This document shows, in pieces, positions 26,601 through 41,600 of a stretch of DNA of 64,000 bases (positions are counted from its first letter, which is position 1; the number at the start of each line of letters is the position of its first letter). The notes under the pieces were generated by a model. The model was not told where the DNA came from. It saw only the letters and a list, made by a program, of their open reading frames with translations, and searched no databases. The stretch is from positions 48,426,019 to 48,490,018 of the forward strand of contig CM049306.1 in assembly GCA_026874595.1 (NCBI GenBank), written 5' to 3'. The position numbers and the translations under genes are program-made. Origin of the DNA: Sipunculus nudus. Lineage: Eukaryota; Annelida; Sipuncula; Golfingiida; Sipunculidae.

Positions 26601-29600
26601 TCATGAGAAGAATGCAACTGGAGCAAAAACCCTTAAAATAACTATGTCTACAGTGAATGACAATATTAGAGGTTTCTGTCTTTGTCAGCGATGGCAAGTT
26701 CTCCTTTTTTATTCTTAATAATAAATAGAAAATGTTCACTTTGAGGTCTTTTTTTTGTTTTAAATACACATCAATTTCACAAATCACAATAAATCAGACT
26801 AAGCTGGTCTGGATTAAGGTAAGCAGAACCTCGGTCTGATAATGGAAGACACATTTTGATTGGCAGAGAGTAAGGGCAAACACTGATACCATTTGCTATT
26901 ATGTCAGAGTGGCCTGAGAGTTGGGTGCCAGTCTAATGTGTTTGATTATCCATATTGGGTATCATGGCTCTGCTTACAGAACCTCCCATTCATGCTGGCC
27001 TTTAGATTTTTCTCTATTAATAACGCTAGATCAAGTGTGTCCGGAGTGCCAGTAAACATTATACAGTGCTGTTTCTCAGCATTCAGTGTATATAAAGCAG
27101 TATTAAGAGCATATTATTTAAATTCCAATATATTTCACTTGATAAAGAATGGGTGCCACTATCTAAATACACCTGGTTCATGGCATACAATATACAATGA
27201 GTGTAAAGGAATTCAAGGAATTATAGGGAATTACATATGATTTAAACAGTATGAGGACTAGTATCCACTTCACTGTAAATATATATATACACCAGCTGAT
27301 ATCCATTCACCTGTGGCTAAACAAAGCACACATCCTTGGCTCATGTTCATGACAAATCCTGTTTCTCATGAAATATCTCCTTGTCCTTGTCCTGTAGTAC
27401 CTGTGACCTTCTAGTCCTTGCTGAAGTTAATGTAGGTTAATTTATGTCCCACATCAGATAACTTTAATTGAACTTTTCCAGGAAACCATTGTCACATAAT
27501 AATTAAAGATCCTGCAAGTTTAAGATAAGGGGGAAATCTAAGTTTGAATTAATGATTTCTGAGAAAATTAATCTAAAATTTATATACTATGGAGGAGGGT
27601 GATGTTTGGTATCAATGGAGGCCATTGTTAGAGAAAATGGTGGATAGTTGTGAGTAAAAATTTTGAATGAGGCGTATGGAACTTATCTTTCATCCTGTAC
27701 CCAATCCATACATGCCTCATGTAATGAGTAGTTAAGTGTTTTAATCTTGGTAAAGTCAGATCAGTCAGTTTTAGATTTTCTACAGCTTTATCTTCCATTT
27801 TGTCATGAATGTTAATTCATAGTACCAGTAGTTGTGTTTGTACTCAAATATTTTTTCTTCTTTCTTCATTTCATTGTTAATATCTAATGTAATGAGTACA
27901 TGCATATAACATACAAACCTAGAATAAACTAGATAATCTGTTGATCTTTACTTAAACATAAATTATCAGTTAATTGAGTTAAATTTACATAATCTCTTTA
28001 ATACTTTACTTAAACTTGCATATCTGGTGTACATAAGGGTAACTAAATAAGTTAAATTCATGACCAAAATGATATAATACATCAAGTGTATAAACATGGG
28101 TATTAAGGTAAATAACCCACACAGCTGATGACTGTACAAATCAAATATGAACCAAACTTGTTTATCTGTATCTAACTGCTGAGGTTAAATAAGGACACTC
28201 AGTACAGTATCATTTTAACATCTTTATATGCTGGTGAATGATAAAATTGTTAATCTCTCTCTAAATCAGGGAGGAGACTGCTTACTGATCATTCACCCAT
28301 CTGTCTGTTTGTCAGCTCCACCCAGAAAGATCATGTTTGTACTTGCACTCCAATTTATTCAGAATCGTGATCTATGACCTACCAAATACACTTATTAACC
28401 TCTGTCAGGTGCAAGGTTTTATGCTTTTGTCTTGGTTGATTATTTTGTTGGTTGTGAGATTGTCTTTTATTTTTTTTTTTAAACTGGCTGCCTTTGCTCA
28501 CCTGTTATGCAACCATGCAGTTAATGACCTGTGTACTGTCAAAAATAGTTTTCTTGAAACGATTATATTACTTGTCCAAAGAAAATGTTGTTTCTGTTGA
28601 CAAGAAATCCTCGAAACATATTACCTTAACTTAAAGCAAGCATCCTTAAAGTCAATAAAATATTTATATCTAGATTTTCTTAAAACTCGATATATATCAC
28701 TTTATCATAAGAAAAACTTTCTTGCCATAATGTGTCTCTTTTTCTGATAGCAAGAAACAATGATATGATCAGAAGAAAAAAATATTTATCAGGAGAAAAT
28801 TTTTTTTTACCATAACAAGAAAACTGTTCTTGTCCTATTCCCTAGAAAATTTTCTAATCATAATATCTATATTTTTCCTGATAGTAAGAAAATTTTAGGG
28901 AGTGGGACAAAAAATTATTTTTGAACACAAGTCCATGACATCACATTTACACCAAGAATATCACACACTTCTACCAGTGAATTACATTAGGGGCCTGTCT
29001 CTGTTCTAAACTGAATGCACTAGTAATTTACAATACATGAATCACATGCTCTGAATATGTTGCTCAAGCTTATTTTCTCCAAAGAAATGATATTAGTTAA
29101 TTCTCCTGACAAAAGATGGCAGCACTAGAGTATACTATTTTCTGATCTGCCTTTTGCATCATATTTATATCTGTGGTATTCCTCATACTTTCACACTATT
29201 ACCACTAACTATTTAAACAAAGCCAAATAAATAAAGCAGAGCAGTTTTATGTGTGATTTTTAACGAAAATAGTTACTGGTTATATAAATATATGACCGAA
29301 TAATGTGCTGAGTCAATATTTTATATGTCATGAAGAATATAATATATCCATTTTGCACATGTATCTTACTTTAAATATACCTTTAACATCTTGTTGTCCT
29401 CATGGTTACAGATAAATCAGATTACAACATGTCTTTGTTCTTAGGACATGATAACCTAGGCATTTTTGTAACTGAATCTGGGTCAGTTATCCCAACAGAG
29501 AAACCAGGAATCAGAAAGCGGATACTCTGATGGTGTAAACAATATCCCAACCCCTCTCTGTGGGACAGTCTATCCTTTTCATGTCTGCACTAATACATTA

Positions 29601-32600
29601 ACTCTGTGTCTCCCTACAGTACACTATTTATACCATGATGGTAATCTGGTATTACACCATTTATGCAATGTATGTATACCAATGTTTCATTCCTAAATTA
29701 CTGAACAGCTGATGAAGTGAACAGAGCCAATTAAATAACTGTTGAAGTGAGTAAATTCTTAACTGATCATTGAACATTACAAAAAAATTAAGATAATTTA
29801 ATACTTAAAAAAATCAGAAAAGCAATGACCACTGGCTCTTCAGTGTCCAGTGTGACATATTTTAGTGTGTATATCTATGTCTGTTTATGTAGACTTGCAG
29901 ATGTGTCCTATATTGACCCAGCTCAGAGGCACAATGTGCATGCACCTTGTAGTATTACAGTAAAACTAAGATTTTTTATGTATGGAATGTGGATCCTACA
30001 TAGGAAATGCTGAATGTGGATAAAAATCTGTATTGACAATAAAAATAAGGCAAGATTCCTTATGTGTGGATATGACATGCAGAATGCATATCCAGCAAAA
30101 TGAAATACTACATGTAGCAATTTTTGCAAGTTCTGTATGGTATCCTGTAGTGACACAGAAAATATGCATGTGTCCGTGCTGTCACATATTAAATTTCTCA
30201 ACACACATTCCACATATACAGAATCTTAGCTTTAACCCTGTTATGACTTGGGCTAGACTGATCCAGAAAGCAAGGCTATCCAGTACTACTGACATTTATT
30301 TAAGAACATTGTTTGATGTCCAGGATGGATGGACCATATCACTCACCAATGTCAGATTCAAACCCAAAACCTCCCAATGTGTATTCACTCAGCAGTCTGA
30401 CAAGCTCACCACACAGGTGCTGAAACTGGTATGTAACAGCCCTTACACAGCAACACACCATTTACAGCTAACGATGACCAGCACAATAATGAAATCATCT
30501 ACCAGTCAAGCTCTATGTGTGGTTATGGACTGCACCTTTTTTCTCATATTATTAAGAAATATGAAAGTTTTGTTCCAGGTTATATTAATTTTCCCCAAGA
30601 CAAAAGTAAAAATATATGTCTGTTTTGTTTATATGAATGTATAATATACATAGTACACCTGCATTATCATGACACATATCACAGAAGCATCATTTTCACT
30701 TTATTGAGCTTGCCTGCAAAATTATATAATTATTTTTTCTAGTGATGGCATATAGCAGTTGCTGATGTACTGGTATCATACCAAGTACTGGTATTATTTC
30801 ACATTAATTACCATTACAGTGACTGGGAAACCAGTATTGTGGAAAATTCTTTTTGAAGTGTCACTGTAATTCAGCTTGCACTTTGTTAATGTTTGCCTCT
30901 GTAATTAATGGACAATGTCATGCACGATAAAAATGAAGTGAACCAGGCTATTCTTTTATAAAGATATATAATTAAAAGTGCATGAGTCTGATGGACTCGG
31001 CAAAGTGACAGAGGTGTGCCAGGGTTTCATGGATTCTGGTTTAATATTAAAAACAAGAATGTGCACAATTAACCTTAATACATCTCAGACCATGATCATA
31101 TAAATATTTTTGTGACACATAAATATCAAACATCATCTTAGCTAAAGCTAAGCAGGGAAAAATGGTGTCTGAGCTGTACTGATGATATGGCTTGAACTGA
31201 GCCCAGTCAGCTCTCTCAACAACATTTAAGTGGATAGATAACTGAGATTTGACATTTATTTTGACCAGTTACAAGGAGCAAGTTTGAGTTAAGGAGGTGA
31301 GATTGTAAAAGCTATAATTTCGTAGATGCCATACCAAGCCCAGGACAAAAGTATACAGCAGACATGATCCAGCACTACTCCAGACCTGCCAGCTGGGAGG
31401 CAAGGCAAAAATTCAGATGATCGTGACTGCCAGCATAGTAGTGACAACCATGTTTAGTCTCAGTGACAAATGCCTGAACACTGCTATCCTAGCATGCAGA
31501 CAATTTAGCCATATCTAAAACAGATGCAGCACTTTTCTACATCAGAAAAAATCATTTGAAACAGTGTATATTATGATGTGTATATTATTATTATATCACT
31601 TAACTTGACAGGTATATAACAATAAATCTTGAACTATGTGTCAGTAAGAACAATCTTAGATGTCACAACTCTTATGCAGAAAGAACTATATATGGGTAGA
31701 TATTTCTGTGGATCATTTCTCGATAATACAGAAAGGTTAAAAACTTAGGTTAGAGTACTGGTAGCTAAAATGGTATGCTTTTCTGTTGCCATATGTTGCA
31801 GCACCTAATAAAGTGACAGGCATAGGTTCTGCCATCAGGGGGCAACATATATAACTAATTAATTAAATTGCCACATAATTCCTGAGTCTGTTATGTCTAT
31901 CCAAAAATAAAATTTCATTTCATTTTATATATCTAGTTGAATATTTAATTATTACAAACAGCCAGGCAGGCCTGTCCTAAGATGTGCTCAGTAAACCTAA
32001 ACTAGGATATAAACATTAATAAGCATGTAAACTTTACTTCCTGCTATATTGTGCTGAATGTGATATATATATATCCTGGATTTATCTCATGCACCAGCAA
32101 CACACTGGCAAACAAAAAAAAAATGCTTTTTCACTCACTCAGTGAAATACTTTATGACAATACAACAATTTACAGCTACATTTAGTTTCACTTAAATTTT
32201 ATCTAGTCACAGTTACAATGTATAGTTATATATGACATGATCTTATGAAAGTTGTGTATTTTGAAGTAAATATTAAAACACAACTGTTGTGATTATCTGT
32301 TAAAAAGAATGTCAGTGAAGTCTTTTTTTCATTTATTTATCAAGGCTGACTCACACACCTTCAATGTCACCTCAATTAATGAATATGCCTCAATATGCTG
32401 TTTCTATGTCTTATCAATGTCACCCCGACTCTCTCACTTCCCCATGTCACCCAAATATGTCCCAGTTTTACCCCAAAGTTACACTGATGCTCATCCAATA
32501 TCACATTAGAGATGATACTGGTGATGTGTGAGCTTTGTTTTAATCAGCTGTACCATCTTCTGGTTGAACATTTAATGTGAACCATTTTCTTTTTATCAGA

Positions 32601-35600
32601 ATGCACTTTTACAACAAGATTAACAAATGAGCAAAGTTGGCTGATGTACAAGAAAAGTGTAACACTAGACCAGCGAAACATGTTTAATATACCAGCTCGA
32701 CTTGGGCCCAGTACTAAGAGACCTACAGTGTAGTACTTGTCACAGTCAGTTTGGAGTCTCAAAGTTACAAAACAACTCATGCCCACAATTAATGCTAAGA
32801 TAAGACTACTAATACAAATCATAGCTCTGGCCACTTATCTAAAGTTCTGGATAAAAGTCTTTTATAAAATGAAACCTGGCTGTCACCACCAGATCTAAAC
32901 CCTAATTAATCTCCCATAGGCATTGGTTCTTTGAGTGCACACCATTAAACTCTATGTATTCCTGGCAGGCAGCTAGCATGCCATATTCAAGACATGTTGA
33001 TGAAAATAATGATGTCCGGATACAGGTTTGCCTTGGTGAGACAAGGCTCTAGTTTGACCATCCCCCCCCCCCCCATCAAAAACAGTCCTGATGATTCAAG
33101 GGTGAATACTTTGTGTTTCTAGCTGAACTTGAGTACGACTTCAGGACTTAAAGGCAAGTGTACACATAGCTGAATCTAAGATAACCAGAACATTCAGCCT
33201 TTATTCAAGAATGGAATCTGAACACCTATGGGGGAGAGTTTTCCCCCTCTATTCGAAACAACCCTAAATGGCAATCTTATGCAAAATAAAAGGGGATCTA
33301 TGCAAATTACCTGAGTATACCCAATAAATGGTTGTTCACTCATAGATACCCCATGATGTCACTCAAGAATAAACCCTCCTACCCATGCCTTGTAAGGCTG
33401 TAAACAAGAGCCGTAGGTAACAATTATCTGGTTTTCTTGAGAGTAAGTGCCAATATTTTCAAACATACTGAACATTTAAGTTACAATTTATATCTCAACT
33501 GGGTCAACACAACTGTATTGTGCGTAATATATAGGGGTATGTGGCATGTCCTCACGCTGAATGACGAATATCGTGGTCTGAACTACTTTGGTCAAATCTG
33601 ACCAAGCTTAAACAAGAAAGAATAATTAAACAAGAATTGTTTGCATTACAGGCCTGTAGCTAAATCTGAGTGAGACTTCAGGGGTTGACCCTAGCTGAAT
33701 TTGAGTTCATGCACTTAGGGATTACGGGGGTGTACCTGGCTGAATGTGAGTGTAACTTCAGTACAAGGGGTGTACTTAGCTGAATTTGAGTTTGTTTAGG
33801 GATTAAGGGGGTGTGACTTCAGGACTTGAGGGGTGTACCTAGCTGAATTTGAATTCATTTAGGAATTAAGGGGGGGGGGGTGTGCCTGGCTGAACTTGAG
33901 TCTGAATAAAAAAAGGACCTGGCAAAAAGTGAAAGTATGTGCACCTAGCTGACCTTAAGACGTCAGAATTTGAAAGGGAGTGCACCAAACTGAACTTGAG
34001 TGCATCACAGTAAACAACTGGTGGAATGATATTTATAACCATGGTTTCATTCATATCAGCTGCTGTAACATTAGCATCAAAATTGTATATTTTTTCTGGA
34101 AACTTCAAGAATAAATTTAGATGCAAAGACTAAAGTTTCAACCAGAATAAGTTTGTTTTTGAAGTTGCAAAACCAGATATAAGGCTTCTTCCCTATAGGC
34201 CCAATGCCAAATCTGAGAAAAAATATGCACTACTTCAAAAGTTATTTTGTTTCCAGAGACATATATTTCCACAGATTTTTAAAGATCACATTCAAGGTAA
34301 CAAGTTTTCAAACTCCTTGATTTTCAAAATCGCCAAGCACTTTGGCAAACCATTTGCTAAAAACTGTCACAAATTATTCTTTCTGATTCAACTAAACGAA
34401 TATTTACCTGGTATTATAAACATGGATACTTTTAATTGATGTATCCACCACAGCCCAAATGCTCCGCCCTTTTAACTTATTATAATAACTAGCTGATAGA
34501 CCCGGTATACCTGGCTTATTGCCGGGGTTGGGGAGATTTATTAACTGAGATGTGAAATGTTGGCTCATTTTTTTTAATCCAAAAGTTAACCGGAAATATA
34601 GGTTTTAAGTGGGAAATGTCTCCATAAGATATGTATAAACATTTTGGCACAACTGCAGAATAAAACACGCACCTCTCTGAGGTTCAACACTTCTGTGAAC
34701 AGAAAACGTTTCTATGTACAGCTGCTTGTATCATAATTTTGCCACTTACTTTTAAATTACATGAATCCTTAACATCATACCGTCCGTCCGTATAAACTCA
34801 TAATCTGGTGGAGACAGTGCGTGAGTGATCCTGCAGTCGCTCCAATATTTTTAACATTCATTTTGTGGTTCTGTCCTCGTAGCAAGAAATTTATACCCCG
34901 GTATGTTTACCTTGATGACCTGGCCAGTGATGGTGTTGACATTGCGAACCAGAATGAGACGCGGGGGCATTCAGGTTTTCGATGATATTTGACTGGATTC
35001 TATCGGTGGACGTATAAAGATTAGGTTGATGTGAGGAAAACATGAAAGATTTATTTGACGTACGTTGCAAGGAAACTGTTCCTGAAGAAAGAAACAGAAA
35101 TATGGATACCTCGTAAGTAGCAGTAGCGGACCCAACGAAATTCCATGCAGAGGGTCCGTATTCATTTTCAACCGCCGCAATGTTTTTTTTTTTCATCGTA
35201 TCAGAAAAATTTTTAGGCCTGAAACCCCAGACACCACTCCACCCCACCCCACCCCACGCATGTTCCTGAAATTGGGACCTTGAATTAGGTTTTGTCATTA
35301 ATCCTCCTGGGTTGAACTCTCCATTTCATAAAGCGAGAAACATGTGTTTTTCTCTTTTACTAGCCACACAACTGGGTCAAATCCCTCATTGAAAGCAAGC
35401 GTTATTCATATGAACAATAGTCCTTAGTGTTAGGGGTTAAGTGACCACGATGCATGCATTCCGGTAATTGCCGAAGACAGTTCGGCTGTGCTCGGTAAAA
35501 AAATGGAAAAATCACTAAAAATTATATGTATATTAAAAATTATTTATTTTCATATCACCTATGTCACTGCGGGTATAATAACCTTTAAAATGATGTATGG

Positions 35601-38600
35601 CACAATATTGTACACAGCGCGGTTTTAGAGAACATTGCGCACAAACGTGAACTAAATTCCTTTTATAAGTATTAGATGAGCCCCCAAAACGCTCCTACAC
35701 AGAAGGTCTTCCATGCCCATGGTAGCAAGAGCTTCTTACAACATAATAATGACGTCACAAAGGCAATGATGCATGACGTCATATTGACTGACGTCATCAA
35801 CAGTTATCGCCTGACCATTGTTGACTATTTCGCAGTCAATATCAACTGTTTTGCAATATTTTGGATTATTTGTCTCATACGAATTACATGCCAGGTAAGA
35901 CATTATTCACTCGTTAATGAGAGGAATGCCTCTGGCAACCTTTGGCTTAAAACTTTTTATACCGTCTCCTTTGTATAAAAAAATATCCCAGAAAACATGC
36001 TGACATGGGTACTGGAAGTATTTAGAGACTACACGTGTTCTGTTTGACAGAGCTCTGTAAAATTATGCAAAATTTTGTTTTTGTCAGATGATTGAAGCTT
36101 TACAATGTTTAGGTCACCTGATTGGTTGCTCGTTATTCCAATGCTGTTTGATTATTCATTGAATGAACATGTGATTAAGGTCACATAGGATTCATGGATA
36201 GGTCAATTGCAAATGAAATAAGCCTAGTCTTAGCAGGTCTATAAGCATTCATACCCATATTCTTATCCAATTCTTACCTCTTAACGCAAACAAATATAAC
36301 TTTCAGCTATACGCACTGAGAATTGGCAAATCCCTTATATTTGTGAATAAAGATCAATAAAAAAGAGCGATGAAACAAATATGGCTTATAACCTCCAGAC
36401 AGACATAATGCTGAGGCAATACTTCACATGACAGCAGGTGATGGACCGCAATAGCTAATGAACATTTTACTTATGGTGATAAATGTGACACTGCAATCCG
36501 GAAGTTCAGCTGTATAACAGCTTACAAGGGCATATAACCAGGGGGAGGCATGTATGGATGTACACATGTGCCACAGCTGTATTAGATAAGCATCACTGAC
36601 AACTGAATTCAGGGGGTTAATTTTTCATTTTCACCTTTTCATTATTTCTTGAAGGTTCAATTTTCATGATCTTACCAAATGGTGATCTTATCAGATTATG
36701 CACCCAACATCTAAATGGTCTGAAGAGGACCAAGGAAGCAGAAAACATGAGGAAATTCTTACTTTTTTCCAGATTTTACTACATTAAAGATCTTATATCA
36801 ATCTTCATGGGTAACCTTATATATATGTTGAGGGAAGAATGAGAATCTGAGAAGATTCAGAACCTTCCCTGGAAAAATGAAAATTCTCATTCTTCCTGAG
36901 AAAAATGAGAATCAAGAGATGATTTGAAATTATTCCTGTTCTTCCCGGGAAAAATGAGAATTCCAGTCTGTTCTTGGAAAATTAAGAATTCTCATTTTTC
37001 CAGGGAGAGACTGAAATTTAGTTTTGATATTTTTTTAAATAAATATATTCCTTTTCAGAAAGAAATTTTGATTTTATTTCCTTTCACATTAATTCTGAAC
37101 TGTTCAAGTAGTTAAAAGAAAAAATATATACACAAATAAAATGAATAAAATGTGAATATAACATGAAGCTTACATTTTCAAGTTGAGATAAGTGATATAT
37201 GTTTTTCAAGTTTCTTATATTTTATGATGTCTCTTTCAATGCTACTAGCATGGATTACATTCTTAGATCTCCCATTGTGGCTACAATATAAATGACTTTC
37301 CCTTGAGTAGAGAAGGGTGTTTTATTCATATGATTTTATTTTTACTTGAACCTCCCTTTTGTAGAAATCACAAACAGCAAATTATCATAAACGGTAAAAC
37401 CAACCACAGATTGTGCGGCATTCTGTTGAAAACCATCCATGTCATTTTATAGGATGCCAAAGTTAGATTTTACCTGGATGCAAAAGTCAAATTCATAAAC
37501 AGGACACCCTTCATAAACAGAGGCTCTTCATAAACAGAACACTCTTCATAAACAGGACACTTCATAAATAGCAGTCTTTATAAACAGGACACAGAATCTT
37601 CATAAACAAGGCACTCTTTATAAATAGCACACCTTTCATAAATCTAACACTTCATAAACAGACCACACATACTGGGCACTCTTAATTAACAGAACAATTT
37701 TAACAAACAGGAGACAGTTCATTAACAGTACACAACAGAGACTCTTCATAAAAATCACACTATTCATAAACCAGACACTCATCCTAAACAGAACACACAT
37801 AATACACAGGACATATTCTTCATTAAAGAGGACACTCTTAAAAAATAGGATACTCTTCATATAGCATACTCTATAATAAAATGGGCATCTTCATATAAAC
37901 AAGAAAAAAATTTAGAATATTCTTTACAGAAGATTTTAGGATATTCTTAATATGTAAAGCAATAACATAGAGCAATTGCAGTTGAAATGGTCATAAGAAC
38001 CTGTCAAGATCTTTCAGGGTAAATTAAACATTTTTGTATCCTTTTGTAGTGTTCATACAGACAGTGGCTATATTTCATCTACAGTCTATGTTGGAATGCT
38101 TAACTGACTCTCTTGTCTAAAAAAATTGATGATTATTGACAATCATATCATAGATGACTGGAGATGTTATTATGAACTCACAATCCTTTGTCTCATGTTT
38201 TATTAGGTATACTGGTTTTTGTGGTTATATGTCTAGAGTGCAAAAGGCATCATGTAATTTGATCTAATCATGAGCCCATATTTAGAGAGCAAACTTCATT
38301 TTTTGTCTTTGCTTTTGACTAATTTACAGTGATATCAGCAATTATCACCAAGTTTGCCTTAAAAATCATCTTGGAGCCTCCTGTGACAAATTTATGTCTT
38401 GTAATTGCACTTGTTATGGAGACTTTTGGTTATTATGTTGCTTAAATGGATTTGAAAATACCACATGTTATGAAAGAACAAGGGACTCATGGGTCACAGC
38501 GCTCAGCTTAAATGTGAATTTTTGCATATGCAAAATATGCAAAATATTCTATTGTAATGTTTCTCATTTATATAAGCATATGAGAAGCTAAGAGGAAAGG

Positions 38601-41600
38601 GGCCCTCCTACTTGGTTATAGTAAAGTTCTAAATATATGATTGCAAACTTATACCCTGACAAGACTGTCATGAAGAAAAACAGTAAAAGTTTTGAGATAC
38701 TGTGATGCATATGAAAAATTTACAGATGGACAGGCAAGTGGACAGAATGGACTAATATCGTTATTTCACTTTCAAGGGAATAATACATTTAAGTTTATAT
38801 ATAAGCCTATTTTTTTAGCATATCCACTTTTTCCATTAATAGTTTTTATTTGATTCATTTTTTTATTTACAATTTTTAAAATTTGTAATAAAAAACTGAA
38901 AATATAAGTTAAAATATTAAAATTATAAATTGCAATCATAATTTATCCAGAGTGTAGCTCATATTGGGTCATATAATGCATACACATATATTTTATTATT
39001 TTTAAATCACAAACGTAAAAACTCAATTTAAAAGAAATAATGCCACAACATGGCATCTACAAGATTATTCCTTGTACACTATTAAAAAGTTTTGCACATT
39101 GCAGTTTTCAGTACATGCTTAATTTTATTCACTGAAATAAAATAAAGGATTCAGTAAATTTGATAAAATAAAAACATCTTTTCAAATAAAGTATACACAC
39201 TGATGGTTGAATGAGGGCAAACAACATCATTATGCTAAATACAATCTCAGCTATAATTTATTACTGGAATTAATAGTCAATTTCACACCTGGTGAAGTTT
39301 TTACTCTTCTGAAGTAAGGAATTGCTTATCTGATGAACATCCACACTTTCATAGCAATACACCACTTTGTGGACATAATTAAATGTGCACTTTAATCATT
39401 GTAACTCTGGTGGTACAATACAAAATCTGAAATGTAGCATAGCCAAGAATAAAATAAAATACAGAAAATTATAAAATTCATCTAGTTAATACACCATTTG
39501 GGGGGGGGGGGGGGAGAGGGGAGGGAGTACAGAGCAGAGGGAAAGCCCGCAGTAGTGGCCAAGCTGAGCCAAGGCAAGCTGCCTGGGGTGGGTTACATAA
39601 TGCAATTGAAGGCTGTACTACTAGGTGGGCTAGCTGTAAACAACACTTACAATGGTGTATGAAAACTTGAATAAAAGCTACTTTTTTCAATCAATTCCTT
39701 TGAAATTTCAGTTTTTAAAAGATTAAATCCTTATGTATACGTGCTGTGAAAATTAAATCAACAGAGCTTACAGGGACAAAAGGTGCTATTGCCAAAATTG
39801 GACAAAATTTAAGGTACTGATTTTTTTTATTTATGCTGATAACTTGAAAAATTTGCAAAATTCAGATCTAATTTTTGGTAAACCATCGAATCTTGATTAA
39901 ACAAAGTTACATTCCTGAAAAAAAGTCTCCAGCTTCAGCAATTCTCATGTTAGGTGAGTAAATATATTTCCTGATTTTTTAAAAATTGCATTATATTTGG
40001 GCCCACAACTTCAAAATAATACCAAATACTGACCTAATTTTTGGTATGTTCATAGAAAATGTATGGAAAAATATGAATACTACATATGATCAAAAACAGA
40101 TCAGTGGTTTTGATATTAGGCAGCCTTGAAGTGTAACAATGGCTTTTTTATGGAAAACAGGTTTCTCCTTAATATCTCAAAGGAACAATTTAGTCTTAAT
40201 GACCCAATTTTTGGTATAGTATGAGATTTTGGGGACATCTAATGGTATGCAAAATTTTGGATTCGTAGGTCCAACGGTTTTAAAACGTGCCCTGTTAACG
40301 GCCGGCCGGCCGGACGACGGACAAAGGACCACGACTATAGCTCAGATGACTTATAGTCAGCTGAGCTAAAAAAAAAGGAAATAATGTTTTCTCCTCATAT
40401 AACATGTATGTGGCCAAGTATGATCTAAATATCTGTCAAAAGCAGATATTATAATGACAACTGAACTTAAGCTTGACTGCCCCAACAGCCTAAAAAATTG
40501 AGCTTAAAATTGCCATTAAATGAAATACCAAGAGAGAGCATTACAAATGTATTTCAAATGATATATTTCATATGATTAATAGGGTTGTATACTACCATGC
40601 TACTTGCGAGATTAATCAATTCATGATATGGAATGGTAATACACAAATCAGTTTGCGACCCTTCTGCCTCACATAATACACAGCCAAATACCCCTACTGC
40701 ATGTTGATTAATTGTATTCAATATTTTTTTTTAATACGGTGCAGTGCCACAGCAATGTATCATAAGCAATAATCCATGTACTCTGGGGCCTCTGGCATTT
40801 ATCTTTTACAAAAGAGAACACAGCAAATCACTGGGCAGCAAATATAAGATAAAGTTCAGTCAAATAACAGGTCTTGATATTAAGGGTTAACTGCTTGCTC
40901 GGGGCAAGTAAAAGTTCCAGAAAATGGTGGAAGGCCAACCAAAAGTGGGCTCCTACCTGCCTGACTGGGCAAGTGGATGCAACATAAACATTACACAAAC
41001 CCTGAATATTGACTACCGGCAGTCTTAAGTCAGTCACTTTCTGTTTTAGGAGAGGTAAAATCACATTGTAGCCTAATACCTCTATGTTAAACGATCCACT
41101 TGTTTACCTGTGCAAATGCTAAACTGAAATATTATTTACAAACAAACAACTGAACATGTATAAATATTGTTTCAAAATAGTCATGTGGATCATATTTTTA
41201 TGGTTATGGCCAAGATTTCTGTGGGACAAGTAAAAATTCATGTAGGGCAAGTAAAAGCTAGTTGTTGCTTGAACTTTTAAAATTTAACGTCGAGCCCTGA
41301 ATAAGAGACTGTTTTATTTTATTTATTCTTTGCTATTTCTGTATGTCTGCTTGCTTATGTAAGGTATCTCATTTGGTCCATAAAATGGCCATATTGCAGC
41401 AGGCAAATATTTTTGCTAGAATTTCTTGCACAGATTGCATACTCTCGTGCATTCAGATGATCGTTACTATCCATTATTAATCCTTATGACTAATCACTAT
41501 TGAAACCCTATAACACTGACCAGGCTCAAATGCCCTCCCATGCAAAAAGTCCTGTGTGAAATGTCCTAGTAAAGAATGCCCTAGTCTCAGACTTCTTAGT

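Noticed and set aside
30033-30644. 203-codon plus-strand ORF, among the longest in the window
   Set aside because: Composition is that of translated AT-rich DNA, it overlaps a SINE-like head, and no domain or splice signals support it.
37400-37900. CRISPR-like direct repeats
   Set aside because: Units are 18-20 bp, head to tail without unique spacers, in a eukaryotic intron: a minisatellite.
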